Notes: generated from the sequence alone by a model not told the origin. DNA of 64,000 bases from an uncultured beta proteobacterium (GCA_903951445.1 CAJBBZ010000085.1:1-64000); one strand, 5' to 3'. Counted from the stretch's first letter, positions 49,487-59,932 are shown. Translations and numbers: made by a program.

Positions 49487-49550
49487 GGTTTGTACCATAA
49501 GCCAGTTTTTTTGGTGCAATGCAGCATATTTTTACCCAGGAGAAGCTTTT

Positions 49551-51368
49551 ATGCCCCAAGCCCCCCAAGACAATCGCAGCGTCGTTAGCGGCGTGCAAAA
49601 AATGACGCCTTCCGAGGCTTTTGTCGAGACCATGGTCGCCAACGGCGTGACCGACATCTTCGGCATCATGGGCTCGGCCTTTATGGATGCGATGGACATC
49701 TTCGCCCCCGCTGGTATTCGCTTGGTGCCGGTGGTGCATGAGCAAGGCGCAGGGCACATGGCCGACGGTTATGCCCGCGTTTCGGGCCGCCACGGCGTGG
49801 TGATCGGGCAAAACGGCCCAGGCATCAGCAACTGCGTCACCGCGATTGCCGCCGCCTATTGGTCGCACAGCCCGGTGGTCATGATCACCCCCGAAACCGG
49901 CACCATGGGCATGGGCCTGGGCGGCTTCCAAGAGGCGCACCAGTTGCCTATGTTTCAGGAGTTCACCAAATACCAGGGCCATGTAAACAACCCAAAGCGC
50001 ATGGCTGAATACACAGGCCGCTGCTTTGACCGCGCTATGTCAGAGATGGGCCCGACGCAGCTGAACATTCCGCGCGACTATTTTTATGGCGAAATCCAGT
50101 GCGAAATCCCCAAGCCCATGCGCGTAGAGCGCGGCCAAGGCGGTGAAAACAGCCTAGCCGCCGCAGTGGAAATGCTGGCGCATGCCAAGTTCCCGGTCAT
50201 CTTGTCCGGCGGCGGCGTGGTGATGGGCGACGCGGTGGCCGAATGCGTGGCCTTGGCCGAGCGCCTGGGCGCGCCGGTAGCCAATGGCTATTTGCGCAAC
50301 GACTCCTTCCCCGCCAGCCACCCGCTATGGGCCGGCCCGCTAGGCTACCAAGGCTCCAAGGCCGCGATGAAGCTGATTGCGCAGGCCGATGTGGTGATCG
50401 CCCTCGGCTCGCGCATGGGCCCGTTTGGCACGCTGCCGCAACACGGCCTGGACTACTGGCCCAAAGACGCCAAGATCATCCAAGTGGAAGCGGACCACAC
50501 CAATTTAGGGCTGGTCAAGAAAATCACTGTCGGCATCCATGGCGATGCCAAAGCGGTTGCCAAAGAACTGCTGCGCCGCTTAAGTAGCATGAGCTTGGCC
50601 AGCGATGCGACCAAGGCCGCACGCGCTGCCACCATTGCCACCGAGAAAGCCGCCTGGGAAAAAGAGCTGGACAGCTGGACGCATGAGCGCGATACCTACA
50701 GCCTGGACATGATCGAAGAAGCCAAGGGCGAGCGCACACCCACCGGCGGCACGTATTTGCATCCGCGCCAGGTGCTGCGCGAACTAGAAAAAGCCATGCC
50801 CCCGCGCGTGATGGTGTCCACCGACATCGGCAACATCAATGCCGTAGCCAATAGTTATTTGCGCTTTGACGAGCCGCGCAGCTTTTTCGCACCCATGAGC
50901 TTTGGTAACTGCGGCTACTCGCTGCCCACTATGATCGGCGCCAAAGCCGCCGCCATGGACCGCCCCGCCGTGGCCTACGCGGGCGACGGCGCTTGGGGCA
51001 TGAGCATGTCCGAACTCATGACCGCTGTGCGCCACGATATTCCGGTTACCGCTGTGGTGTTCCACAACCGCCAATGGGGCGCTGAGAAGAAAAACCAGGT
51101 GGACTTTTACAACCGCCGCTTTGTGGCCGGTGAGTTGGAGAGCGAAAGCTTTGCGGGTATCGCGATTGCCATGGGTGCCGAAGGCATTGTGGTGGACAAG
51201 CTAGAAGATGTGGGCCCGGCTTTCAAGCGCGCTATCGATATGCAAATGAAGGAAGGCAAAACCTGCGTCATTGAAATCATGTGTACCCGCGAATTGGGCG
51301 ATCCTTTCCGTCGCGATGCGCTGTCCAAACCCGTGCGCTTTTTGGACAAGTACAAGGACTACGTCTAA
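49551..51368 (+). CDS. xsc: Sulfoacetaldehyde acetyltransferase (ThDP-dependent)
   Basis: TPSEAFVETMVANGVTDIFGIMGSAFMDAMDIFAPAGIRLVPVVHEQGAGHMADGYARVSGRHGVVIGQNGPGISN (Xsc-type); AYAGDGAWGMSMSELMTAVRHDIPVTAVVFHNRQWGAEKKNQ. Confidence 0.93.
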   Translation: MPQAPQDNRSVVSGVQKMTPSEAFVETMVANGVTDIFGIMGSAFMDAMDIFAPAGIRLVPVVHEQGAGHMADGYARVSGRHGVVIGQNGPGISNCVTAIAAAYWSHSPVVMITPETGTMGMGLGGFQEAHQLPMFQEFTKYQGHVNNPKRMAEYTGRCFDRAMSEMGPTQLNIPRDYFYGEIQCEIPKPMRVERGQGGENSLAAAVEMLAHAKFPVILSGGGVVMGDAVAECVALAERLGAPVANGYLRNDSFPASHPLWAGPLGYQGSKAAMKLIAQADVVIALGSRMGPFGTLPQHGLDYWPKDAKIIQVEADHTNLGLVKKITVGIHGDAKAVAKELLRRLSSMSLASDATKAARAATIATEKAAWEKELDSWTHERDTYSLDMIEEAKGERTPTGGTYLHPRQVLRELEKAMPPRVMVSTDIGNINAVANSYLRFDEPRSFFAPMSFGNCGYSLPTMIGAKAAAMDRPAVAYAGDGAWGMSMSELMTAVRHDIPVTAVVFHNRQWGAEKKNQVDFYNRRFVAGELESESFAGIAIAMGAEGIVVDKLEDVGPAFKRAIDMQMKEGKTCVIEIMCTRELGDPFRRDALSKPVRFLDKYKDYV

Positions 51369-51397
51369 GTCGCCCGGCATCCACCACAGGCCTCAGC

Positions 51398-52324
51398 ATG
51401 GAGAGCACGCATCCGCGACTGCAAGCGCTGATGGCCCGCGCCAGCGCGCAGGCCGGCAAGCGCCCGGACGCGCTGGGCCTCGTATACCCCTGCGACGCGC
51501 TGGCACTAGACGCGGCGCGGCGCATCCAGGACAGTGGAATGGCGCGCCCGGTGCTGATCGGCCCGGCTTCGCTGATTGCCGCTGCTGCGGATGCAGCGCA
51601 AGTGGATGTGCGTGATTTCGAGCTCATCGACAGCGGCAGCGCAGCACCGGATGCGGCCTTGCATGCCTGCGCGCTGGCGCGCAGTGGCGATGTGCGCGCC
51701 TTGATGAAGGGCTCGCTGCATACCGACGAATTGATGGCTGCGGTGGTGAACAAAGAAGCCGGGCTGCGTGGCAGCAACCGTATCAGCCACGCTTTTGTGT
51801 TTGACTTGCCGCGCTACCACAAGCTTTTGGCGCTGGCCGACTGCGTGGTGAACATCGCGCCGGACCTGAAAACCAAAAAAGATATTTTGGGTAATGCGGT
51901 GGCCTTGCTGCATAGGCTGGGTATTGCCCAGCCCAAGGTCGGCATCGTAGCCGCCGTAGAGATGGTGAACCCGTCTATTCCTGCGACGCTCGATGCCCAG
52001 GCTTTGGTGGACATGGCGCGCGCAGGCGCCTGGCCGGGGGCTATCGTGGAAGGGCCGTTTGGTTTTGACAATGCGTTCTCAGCTGAGGCTGCGCGCATTA
52101 AAAAAATCGAGTCCCGGGTGGCTGGTGATGCAGACTTGTTCATCATGCCGGATCTGAACGCCGGCAATATGCTGTACAAAAGTTTTAACTATGTGGGCGG
52201 CGGCGATTGCGCTGGGCTGGTGCTCGGTGCGCGTGTGCCGATAGTGCTGACCTCGCGCGCGGATTCGCTGCAATCGCGCATGGCCTCGGTGGCGCTGGCC
52301 GTGCTTGCCGCAGCGCCTGGCTAG
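51398..52324 (+). CDS. pta: Phosphate acetyltransferase
   Basis: MKGSLHTDELMAAVVNKEAGLRGSNRISHAFVFDLPRYHKLLALADCVVNIAPDLKTKKDI; LFIMPDLNAGNMLYKSFNYVGGGDCAGLVLGARVPIVLTSRAD. Confidence 0.88.
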   Translation: MESTHPRLQALMARASAQAGKRPDALGLVYPCDALALDAARRIQDSGMARPVLIGPASLIAAAADAAQVDVRDFELIDSGSAAPDAALHACALARSGDVRALMKGSLHTDELMAAVVNKEAGLRGSNRISHAFVFDLPRYHKLLALADCVVNIAPDLKTKKDILGNAVALLHRLGIAQPKVGIVAAVEMVNPSIPATLDAQALVDMARAGAWPGAIVEGPFGFDNAFSAEAARIKKIESRVAGDADLFIMPDLNAGNMLYKSFNYVGGGDCAGLVLGARVPIVLTSRADSLQSRMASVALAVLAAAPG

Positions 52325-52388
52325 CGCAGACCCCCATCGCAGTTGGCCTACGCAAACCCGATAACAAAAATACCAAGAGACAAGCACC

Positions 52389-55334
52389 ATGTTTAAATTT
52401 TTGTCCTCCGAGCCCCTGCACCAGCCGCTGGACGCGCCCACGCCGGTGGATGAAACCACCATCAAATGCACCACCTGCTATATGTGCGCCTGCCGCTGCG
52501 GCATACGCGTGCATTTGCGCGAGGGCGAAGACGGCCCCGAGGTGCGCTATATCGACGGCAACCCGAACCATCCGCTCAACCAAGGTGTAATTTGCGCCAA
52601 AGGTGCCTCGGGCATCATGAAACAAAAGTCGCCGGCGCGCCTAACGCAGCCCCTGCTGCGCAAAGCAGGCAGCGCGCGCGGCGCCGCCGAGTTTGAACCC
52701 ATTAGCTGGGAGCGCGCCTACGAGCTATTGACCACGCGCTTGGCCCACATCCGCGCCACCGACCCGAAAAAATTTGCGCTGTTCACAGGCCGCGACCAAA
52801 TGCAGGCCCTGACCGGTTTGTTCGCGCGCCAGTTTGGCACGCCCAACTACGCAGCGCATGGCGGCTTTTGCTCGGTGAATATGGCGGCAGGCATGATTTA
52901 CAGCATAGGCGGCAGCTTCTGGGAATTTGGGGGGCCGGACCTAGAGCGCGCCAAAGTCTTTGTCATGATTGGCACAGCCGAAGACCACCACAGCAATCCC
53001 ATGAAGATTGCGATCTCCAAATTCAAGCGCGACGGCGGGCGCTTTATTTCCATCAACCCGGTGCGTACCGGCTACTCTGCGATTGCCGATGAGTGGATTC
53101 CCATCAAACCCGGCACCGACGGCGCGCTCTTGATGGCGCTCTTGCATGAGCTGATCCGCACCGACACACTGGACCATGCCTTCTTAAAGCGCTTTACCAA
53201 TGCGCCGCAATTGGTAGTGCTGGACGAGGGCGCGCGCGAAGGCCTGTTTGCCTTTGACCCCAATCCGGAAAAAGGCCCGCCGGGCGATGGTCGCAACCCC
53301 CACAACAAACTGATTTTTGACAAGGCCAGCGGGCAAGTGCTAAACGCCTACCCCGAAGGCATTGCAGATGGCTGCGACCCGGCCTTGCAAGGGCACTACA
53401 CCCTGGCCGACGGCACGCGGGTAGCGCCCTCGTTCCAGTTGCTGCGCGATCGCGTGGCCAGTTGCACACCGGAGTGGGCCGCAGCCATTACCGGCATTGC
53501 CGCCGAGCGCATCGTGGCGCTGGCGCATGAGATGGGGCATGCGGCTTTGAAGCAAGCCTTTGAATTGCCCATCCCTTGGACCGACGCCTGGGGCAAGCTC
53601 CACCCGACTACGCAAGCGCGGCCGCTGGCGTTTCATGCCATGCGCGGCCTGGCGGCGCACTCCAATGGCTTTCAAACCGTGCGCGCCTTAGCGGTGCTGA
53701 TGAGCGTGCTAGGCACTATCGACGCGCCCGGCGGCTTTCGGCACAAAGCGCCCTACCCGCGCCACATCGTGCCCAATTACCGCGCCTTCAATTCGCCGGA
53801 GATGATTCAACCCAACACGCCGCTCAATGCCGCGCCTCTGGGTTTTCCGGCGCACCCGGATGAATTGGCCATCAACCCGGACGGCTCGCCCATACGCATC
53901 GACCACGCCTTCTCCTGGGAGCATCCGCTGTCGGCGCACGGGCTGATGCACAACGTCATCACCAATGCCACGCGCGGCGACCCCTACCGCATCGACACCT
54001 TGTTGATGTTCATGGCCAATATGGCTTGGAACAGCACCATGAACACCATGGCGATTCGCGAGATGCTTAACCGCAAAGACGAGAGCGGCGAATTCATGAT
54101 TCCCTTTCTGGTCGTCTGCGACGCCTTTCAAAGCGAGACCGTGGCCTTTGCGGATCTGGTCTTGCCCGACACCACGTATTTGGAACGCCACGATGTGATG
54201 GGCATGCTGGACCGCCCGATCTCGGAGTTTGACGGGCCGGTAGATTCGGTGCGCGTGCCGGTGGTCAAGCCGCTGGGTGAGTGCAAACCTTTTCAGGAGG
54301 TGTTGATTGAGCTGGCGGGGCGCTTAAAGTTTCCGGCTTTCACTACCGCAGAAGGCGGGCGCAAGTTCACCGGCTATCCGGACTTTGTGGTGAACTTTCA
54401 GCCACAGCCTGGCATCGGTTTTTTAATGGGCTGGCGTGGCAAGAACGGTGACGAACATTTGCGCGGCGAGCCCAATCCCAAGCAATGGGAAGCCTACGAA
54501 CAAAACAACTGCGTGTTTCAGTACCACATGCCCGAAAGCATGCACTACATGCGCAACTGGAACCGCGAGTACCTGGACTTTGCCAAAGAAAAGGGCTGGC
54601 GCCAAAAGAACGATCCAGTGCAATTGGCGATTTACTCCGACACGCTTCAATCCTTCCGCTTGGCTGCGCAAGGCAAAGCCGAGGGCCGCCAGCCGCCCGA
54701 GCATTTGCGCGAGCGCATAGACACCTATTTCGACCCGCTGCCCTTTTGGTACGCGCCCTTGGAAGATGCCGCCACCGACCTGGGCAGCTACCCGCTCAAC
54801 GCCATCACCCAGCGGCCCATGGCCATGTACCACTCTTGGGATTCGCAAAACGCCTGGCTGCGCCAAATCCACAGCCACAACTACCTCAACGTCAACCCGC
54901 GCACCGCACTGGCCGCAGGCATAGCGGACGGCGGCTGGGCCTGGGTGGAAAGCCAATGGGGCAAGGTGCGCTGCATGGTGCGCCATAGCGAAGCGGTGGA
55001 GCCCGGTACGGTGTGGACTTGGAACGCCATTGGCAAAGCCGACGGTGCCTGGCAGCTCGCCCCCGGTTCGGACGAAGCGCGCAAAGGCTTTTTGCTCAAC
55101 CACCTTATTTCTGAAGAACTGCCCATGCGCGGCACGCCCAGCGGCACAGTCAGCAACTCCGACCCGATCACCGGGCAGGCCGGTTGGTATGACGTGCGGG
55201 TGCGCATACGTCCGGCTTCGCCCGATGAAGCGGGCGAGACCTTTCCCCAAATGGACAGCATGCCCACCGTGCCCGGCGTGGTGGGCAAAGCGGCGCAGGT
55301 GTTGCGCTATTTCGCAGGAGGCAAAAAATCATGA
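52389..55334 (+). CDS. soeA: Molybdopterin sulfite dehydrogenase catalytic subunit, SoeA-like
   Basis: CTTCYMCACRCGIRVHL...NQGVICAKGASG 4Fe-4S/MGD N-terminus without TAT signal; followed by soeB- and soeC-like genes; directly downstream of xsc-pta. Confidence 0.8.
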   Translation: MFKFLSSEPLHQPLDAPTPVDETTIKCTTCYMCACRCGIRVHLREGEDGPEVRYIDGNPNHPLNQGVICAKGASGIMKQKSPARLTQPLLRKAGSARGAAEFEPISWERAYELLTTRLAHIRATDPKKFALFTGRDQMQALTGLFARQFGTPNYAAHGGFCSVNMAAGMIYSIGGSFWEFGGPDLERAKVFVMIGTAEDHHSNPMKIAISKFKRDGGRFISINPVRTGYSAIADEWIPIKPGTDGALLMALLHELIRTDTLDHAFLKRFTNAPQLVVLDEGAREGLFAFDPNPEKGPPGDGRNPHNKLIFDKASGQVLNAYPEGIADGCDPALQGHYTLADGTRVAPSFQLLRDRVASCTPEWAAAITGIAAERIVALAHEMGHAALKQAFELPIPWTDAWGKLHPTTQARPLAFHAMRGLAAHSNGFQTVRALAVLMSVLGTIDAPGGFRHKAPYPRHIVPNYRAFNSPEMIQPNTPLNAAPLGFPAHPDELAINPDGSPIRIDHAFSWEHPLSAHGLMHNVITNATRGDPYRIDTLLMFMANMAWNSTMNTMAIREMLNRKDESGEFMIPFLVVCDAFQSETVAFADLVLPDTTYLERHDVMGMLDRPISEFDGPVDSVRVPVVKPLGECKPFQEVLIELAGRLKFPAFTTAEGGRKFTGYPDFVVNFQPQPGIGFLMGWRGKNGDEHLRGEPNPKQWEAYEQNNCVFQYHMPESMHYMRNWNREYLDFAKEKGWRQKNDPVQLAIYSDTLQSFRLAAQGKAEGRQPPEHLRERIDTYFDPLPFWYAPLEDAATDLGSYPLNAITQRPMAMYHSWDSQNAWLRQIHSHNYLNVNPRTALAAGIADGGWAWVESQWGKVRCMVRHSEAVEPGTVWTWNAIGKADGAWQLAPGSDEARKGFLLNHLISEELPMRGTPSGTVSNSDPITGQAGWYDVRVRIRPASPDEAGETFPQMDSMPTVPGVVGKAAQVLRYFAGGKKS

Positions 55335-56101
55335 TCCAGTGGCTCAAAGAACTTTTGCAATCGCAACTGACCGAAGGTGCCGGTGGCGCGGTGCAAGATA
55401 CATCGCCCCCAGTACGGGTGCGCGCTCGCCAAGGCGAAACCTTGGCCAAGCAATTGGCGCTGGTGATTGACCTGAATGTATGCGTCGGCTGCCAGGCCTG
55501 CGTCACTTCTTGCAAGCAATGGAACACTTCGGGCAGCGCCGGGCCGCTGGCGGATTTGAACGCCTATGGCGCCAACCCCACAGGCACGTTTTTCAACCGG
55601 GTGCAAACCTACGAGGCCGGTGAATTCCCCGGCACCGACACCATCCACTTTCCCAAAAGTTGCTTGCATTGCGAAGACCCGCCTTGCGTGCCGGTCTGTC
55701 CCACGGGCGCGAGCTATAAGCGCGCAGAGGACGGCATTGTGCTGGTCGATTACGACAAATGCATAGGCTGTAAATACTGCGCCTGGGCTTGCCCCTATGG
55801 CGCGCGCGAATTGGATGAAGAGCGGCAGGTCATGACCAAGTGCACCTTGTGTGTGGACCGGGTGTACGACCCGCTGCTGCCCGAGGCGGACCGCCAGCCC
55901 GCCTGTGTGCAAGCCTGCCCCACCAATGCACGCTTGTTTGGCGACATCAAAGACCCCGAGAGCGTGGTCAGCAAAGCCATTGCCGAGCGCGGCGGCTACC
56001 AGCTGATGCCCGAGTGGGATACGCAAGCAGCGAATCACTATTTGCCCAGGCGCGTCACCGCAGCGTCCACATTGTCCACGCCGCCTGCGGGCAAGGAGTA
56101 A
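55331..56101 (+). CDS. soeB: Ferredoxin-like iron-sulfur subunit, SoeB-like
   Basis: Multiple Cys clusters: CVGCQACVTSCKQWN, CLHCEDPPCVPVCPTGA, CIGCKYCAWACPYGARELD, CTLCVDRV. Confidence 0.83.
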   Translation: MIQWLKELLQSQLTEGAGGAVQDTSPPVRVRARQGETLAKQLALVIDLNVCVGCQACVTSCKQWNTSGSAGPLADLNAYGANPTGTFFNRVQTYEAGEFPGTDTIHFPKSCLHCEDPPCVPVCPTGASYKRAEDGIVLVDYDKCIGCKYCAWACPYGARELDEERQVMTKCTLCVDRVYDPLLPEADRQPACVQACPTNARLFGDIKDPESVVSKAIAERGGYQLMPEWDTQAANHYLPRRVTAASTLSTPPAGKE

Positions 56102-56106
56102 GCGTA

Positions 56107-57039
56107 ATGCATCCGGCATTCTCTATTTTGTTTTTCACCACCTTGGCAGGGGCGGCGCAAGGTCTGCTGGTGGCGCTGGCGCTGGCGCAGATCGGTGGTG
56201 TGTCCATAGACAGCGGCTTTTTGCTGCAGGCCATTGCGCTGGGTCTGGTGCTGCTGACAGCGGGTTTGGCATCCTCGTTTTTACACCTGGGCCACAAGTT
56301 GCGCGCTTGGCGCGCGGTGCTGATGTGGCGCACGTCTTGGATGTCGCGCGAAGTCATTGTGCTGCCCGCCTATATCGGCCTGACAGCGCTGTGGTGGCTT
56401 TCGCTCTATACGGGGGCTGACAGCGCGCTGGCGCCTGTATTGCCCTGGGCTATCGTTGTCGGCGCGCTACTGCTCTGGTACTGCACTGCCATGATTTACG
56501 CCTGCCTACGCTTTATCCAGGAATGGGCGCACTGGAGTACGGTGGCTAATTTCATCCTCATCGGTTTGGCATCGGGCAGTGTGCTTTCCTGCGCGCTTGC
56601 GGCATCGAACGGGCAAGCGTTGTTGCTCAGTGCAATGGCTCCGTGGGCTACTGCGGCTACGCTGGTGGCGGCCCTGGTGCGCTGGTTCAGTCTGCGCCGC
56701 AATAGCAGTTTGCGTCCTACCTCCACACTGCAATCGGCCACCGGCATACAGGCCAAACGCCTGGTACAAAAATCCATGGGCATGTCGGCTGGCGCGTTTA
56801 ACACCCGCGAGTTTTTCCATGGCGCCAGCCAGTTGGTGTTGCGCAATGTGCGCTGGGCTTTTGTCTTGGGTTTGTTCGTGCTTCCCATTGGGCTTGCACT
56901 ATGCGCCTTAAGCAGCGCCAGTAGCTGGCCTTGGGCCTGGGCCGCCTTGCTGCAAGCCCCCGCACTGATAGCCGAACGCTGGGTGTTTTTTGCCCAAGCC
57001 AAGCACCCGCAAAATTTGTATTACCAGGTGGTGGGCTAA
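56107..57039 (+). CDS. soeC: DmsC/NrfD-like membrane anchor subunit, SoeC-like
   Basis: Start at MHPAFSILFFTTLAGAAQGLLVALALAQIGG, multi-TM, LASSFLHLGHKLRAWRAVLMWRTSWMSREV, EWAHWSTVANFILIGLASG. Confidence 0.82.
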   Translation: MHPAFSILFFTTLAGAAQGLLVALALAQIGGVSIDSGFLLQAIALGLVLLTAGLASSFLHLGHKLRAWRAVLMWRTSWMSREVIVLPAYIGLTALWWLSLYTGADSALAPVLPWAIVVGALLLWYCTAMIYACLRFIQEWAHWSTVANFILIGLASGSVLSCALAASNGQALLLSAMAPWATAATLVAALVRWFSLRRNSSLRPTSTLQSATGIQAKRLVQKSMGMSAGAFNTREFFHGASQLVLRNVRWAFVLGLFVLPIGLALCALSSASSWPWAWAALLQAPALIAERWVFFAQAKHPQNLYYQVVG

Positions 57040-57082
57040 GCGTATAAAGCGCCACGAATAAACCACAATCCACCAAGCAAAA

Positions 57083-57102
57083 CGCCAACCTTTCGGTTGG
57101 CG
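57083..57102 (-). terminator. Rho-independent terminator-like hairpin
   Basis: cgccaacc-tttc-ggttggcg perfect 8-bp stem; on minus strand GAAA tetraloop followed by TTTT. Confidence 0.75.
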
Positions 57103-57130
57103 CTTTGACTACAGCGCTTCGCTGTCTGAT

Positions 57131-57207
<77 letters not shown>

Positions 57208-57232
57208 GTAAGTGGTGAATTATACGCTTCTA

Positions 57233-57622
57233 TTAGACTTCAGGGGCGTCTGTGGCAACAACTTCGGTGCGTTCTACCAATTCGACCAAGGCCATGGGCG
57301 CGTTATCTCCAACGCGGAAACCCATTTTCAAAATACGGGTGTAGCCGCCGGGACGGGCCTTGAAACGCGGGCCGAGTACGTCGAACAACTTGCTCACGCT
57401 ATCGCGGTCGCGCAGGCGGTCAAAAGCCAGGCGGCGATTCGCCACGGTGGATTCTTTGGCTAGGGTGATCATGGGTTCGACCACGCGGCGCAATTCCTTG
57501 GCCTTGGGTACCGTGGTTTTAATAGCCTCGTGCGCGATGAGCGAATTCATCATGTTGCGCAACATGGCCAAGCGGTGTGAGCTTGTCCGGTTGAGTTTGC
57601 GTAGTCCGTGTCCGTGGCGCAT
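57233..57622 (-). CDS. rplQ: 50S ribosomal protein L17
   Basis: [56 protein letters not shown]. Confidence 0.97.
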   Translation of the reverse strand: MRHGHGLRKLNRTSSHRLAMLRNMMNSLIAHEAIKTTVPKAKELRRVVEPMITLAKESTVANRRLAFDRLRDRDSVSKLFDVLGPRFKARPGGYTRILKMGFRVGDNAPMALVELVERTEVVATDAPEV

Positions 57623-57708
57623 AGTAGATTTCCTTTTTTTGATTCGAAGGCAGCCGTATCAGGTACTGCCCGCAGCGCTGGCCTTTGCAGGCCTGCAATC
57701 CAAGCGAA

Positions 57709-58704
57709 TTAACGCTTGTCTAGTGTGGCCGGTGGCCAGGCTTCGAGCTTCATACCCAAAGTCAAACCGCGCGAAGCCAAAACTTCTTTGATTTCGTTAA
57801 GAGACTTGCGACCCAGGTTAGGCGTCTTAAGCAACTCGTTTTCGGTGCGCTGAATCAGGTCACCGATGTAATAAATATTTTCTGCTTTGACGCAGTTGGC
57901 CGAACGCACAGTGAGTTCGAGCTCATCGACCGGACGCAAGAGGATCGGGTCAAACTTGGCTTCGCGGCCGGCGCTCGGGGCGCCAAAGCCAGGCAGCTCA
58001 TTGCCCTCTAGTTGGGCGAACACAGCCAATTGCTCCACCAGGATGCGCGCCGAAGAGCGCACTGCGTCTTCTGCACTGACCGCACCATTGGTCTCGATAT
58101 CTACCACCAGCTTGTCCAGATCGGTACGTTGCTCGACACGGGCGCTTTCAACCACATAGCTCACGCGCTTGACGGGCGAGAACGACGCGTCCAGGATCAT
58201 GCGGCCAATGGATTTGGTGGGCTCATCGCCATGGCGACGCACCGAGCCAGGCACATAGCCACGGCCTTTTTCCACTTTGATCTGCATGTCCAGCTTACCG
58301 CCGGTAGACAAATGCGCGATGACATGATCGGGGTTGATGATCTCGACGTCATGCGGCGTCTGGATGTCCGAGGCAAGCACCACACCCTCGACATCTTTGC
58401 GCAAGCTTAGGGTCACTTCATCACGGTTGTGTAATTTAAACACCACACCCTTGAGGTTCAAGAGGATGTTGACCACATCTTCCTGGATACCGTCGATAGA
58501 CGAGTACTCGTGCAAGACGCCAGCAATCGTCACCTCGGTGGCCGCATAGCCAGGCATAGACGACAGCAAGACACGGCGCAAAGCATTGCCCAAGGTGTGG
58601 CCATAACCACGCTCAAACGGCTCCAATGCGACCTTGGCGCGGTTCAGGCTGACTTGTTCAACGGTGATCGACTTGGGTTTCAACAAACTATTCTGCATTT
58701 CCAC
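57709..58704 (-). CDS. rpoA: RNA polymerase subunit alpha
   Basis: [33 protein letters not shown]. Alpha-[40 protein letters not shown]. Start may be second Met (58698). Confidence 0.97.
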   Translation of the reverse strand: MEMQNSLLKPKSITVEQVSLNRAKVALEPFERGYGHTLGNALRRVLLSSMPGYAATEVTIAGVLHEYSSIDGIQEDVVNILLNLKGVVFKLHNRDEVTLSLRKDVEGVVLASDIQTPHDVEIINPDHVIAHLSTGGKLDMQIKVEKGRGYVPGSVRRHGDEPTKSIGRMILDASFSPVKRVSYVVESARVEQRTDLDKLVVDIETNGAVSAEDAVRSSARILVEQLAVFAQLEGNELPGFGAPSAGREAKFDPILLRPVDELELTVRSANCVKAENIYYIGDLIQRTENELLKTPNLGRKSLNEIKEVLASRGLTLGMKLEAWPPATLDKR

Positions 58705-58802
58705 TTCCTCTCAATACCCCTGACTCGTTACATCAGTAAGGCTGGTGAAGCACCTACATAGCAGCGAACGCCACATAGGGACGAATTTAACAACAAACCT
58801 GA

Positions 58803-59426
58803 TTAACGCGAATACAACTCAACAATGAGTGATTCGTTGATATCGGCACCGAACATATCGCGGTCTGGCACACTCTTGAAAACGCCTTCGGCCTTGTCGG
58901 CATTGACGTCCACCCATGAAGGGATACCCACCTGCTGGGCCAGCTGAAGCGCTTCGACCACACGGTTTTGCTTCTTCGACTTTTCACGCACAGCCAGCGT
59001 ATCGCCAGCCTTGACCATGTAAGAAGGAATATTCACCGATTGGCCATTGACGGTAACCGCTTTGTGCGACACCAACTGGCGCGCCTCAGCGCGGGTGGAG
59101 CCAAAGCCCATGCGGTACACCACATTGTCCAGGCGCGATTCGAGCAAGGACAAAAGGTTGGCGCCCGTATTGCCTTTGCGGCGATCTGCCTCTTCAAAAT
59201 AGCGGCGGAACTGACGCTCCAACACGCCGTACATGCGTTTGACTTTTTGCTTCTCGCGAAGCTGCAAACCGTAGTCAGAGGTACGCGCACCGGAAGTGCG
59301 ACCATGCTGACCGGGCTTGGAATCGAATTTGGCCTTATCACCAATCGCGCGGCGTGCGCTCTTGAGAAACAGGTCTGTGCCTTCACGGCGTGAGAGTTTG
59401 GCCTTGGGGCCTAGATAGCGTGCCAC
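58803..59426 (-). CDS. rpsD: 30S ribosomal protein S4
   Basis: [42 protein letters not shown]. Confidence 0.97.
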   Translation of the reverse strand: MARYLGPKAKLSRREGTDLFLKSARRAIGDKAKFDSKPGQHGRTSGARTSDYGLQLREKQKVKRMYGVLERQFRRYFEEADRRKGNTGANLLSLLESRLDNVVYRMGFGSTRAEARQLVSHKAVTVNGQSVNIPSYMVKAGDTLAVREKSKKQNRVVEALQLAQQVGIPSWVDVNADKAEGVFKSVPDRDMFGADINESLIVELYSR

Positions 59427-59508
59427 TTGAACTTCCTTTTTATGTCATCTGCCGCAATTACTTGCGGGAGCTGGCAGCCGGAGCTGACAGCGGTGGGCTT
59501 TGTTGAAA

Positions 59509-59913
59509 TTAGATACGACGGCGTTTCTGGGGACGGCAACCGTTGTGCGGTACCGGCGTCACATCTGCAATCAAATTGATGCGGATGCCCAGCGCTGCCA
59601 AAGCGCGCACCGACGATTCGCGACCAGGGCCGGGACCCTTGATCTCGACATCGAGGTTCTTGATACCCTGCTCCAAAGCGGCGCGACCGGCCACTTCGGA
59701 TGCCACCTGGGCTGCAAAAGGCGTCGATTTACGCGAACCTTTGAAACCCTGGCCACCGGACGAAGCCCAGGACAAAGCATTGCCCTGGCGGTCGGTGATG
59801 GTAATGATGGTGTTGTTAAACGAGGCGTGCACGTGTGCGATGCCATCGGCAACGTTCTTGCGAACCTTTTTGCGCACGCGTTGTGCTGCGCTATTGGTAG
59901 GAGCTTTTGCCAT
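59509..59913 (-). CDS. rpsK: 30S ribosomal protein S11
   Basis: [46 protein letters not shown]. Confidence 0.97.
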   Translation of the reverse strand: MAKAPTNSAAQRVRKKVRKNVADGIAHVHASFNNTIITITDRQGNALSWASSGGQGFKGSRKSTPFAAQVASEVAGRAALEQGIKNLDVEIKGPGPGRESSVRALAALGIRINLIADVTPVPHNGCRPQKRRRI

Positions 59914-59932
59914 AGTGATCTCTTAGTGCGTC

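Noticed and set aside
54423-55250. 275-aa minus-strand ORF opposite soeA
   Set aside because: Shadow ORF inside a continuous SoeA-like coding region.
52389-57039. Alternative reading of the Mo/Fe-S/membrane operon as formate dehydrogenase or DMSO reductase
   Set aside because: Not fully excludable from sequence alone, but position right after xsc-pta, absence of a TAT signal and the SoeB/SoeC-like partners make sulfite oxidation the better hypothesis; needs phylogeny.
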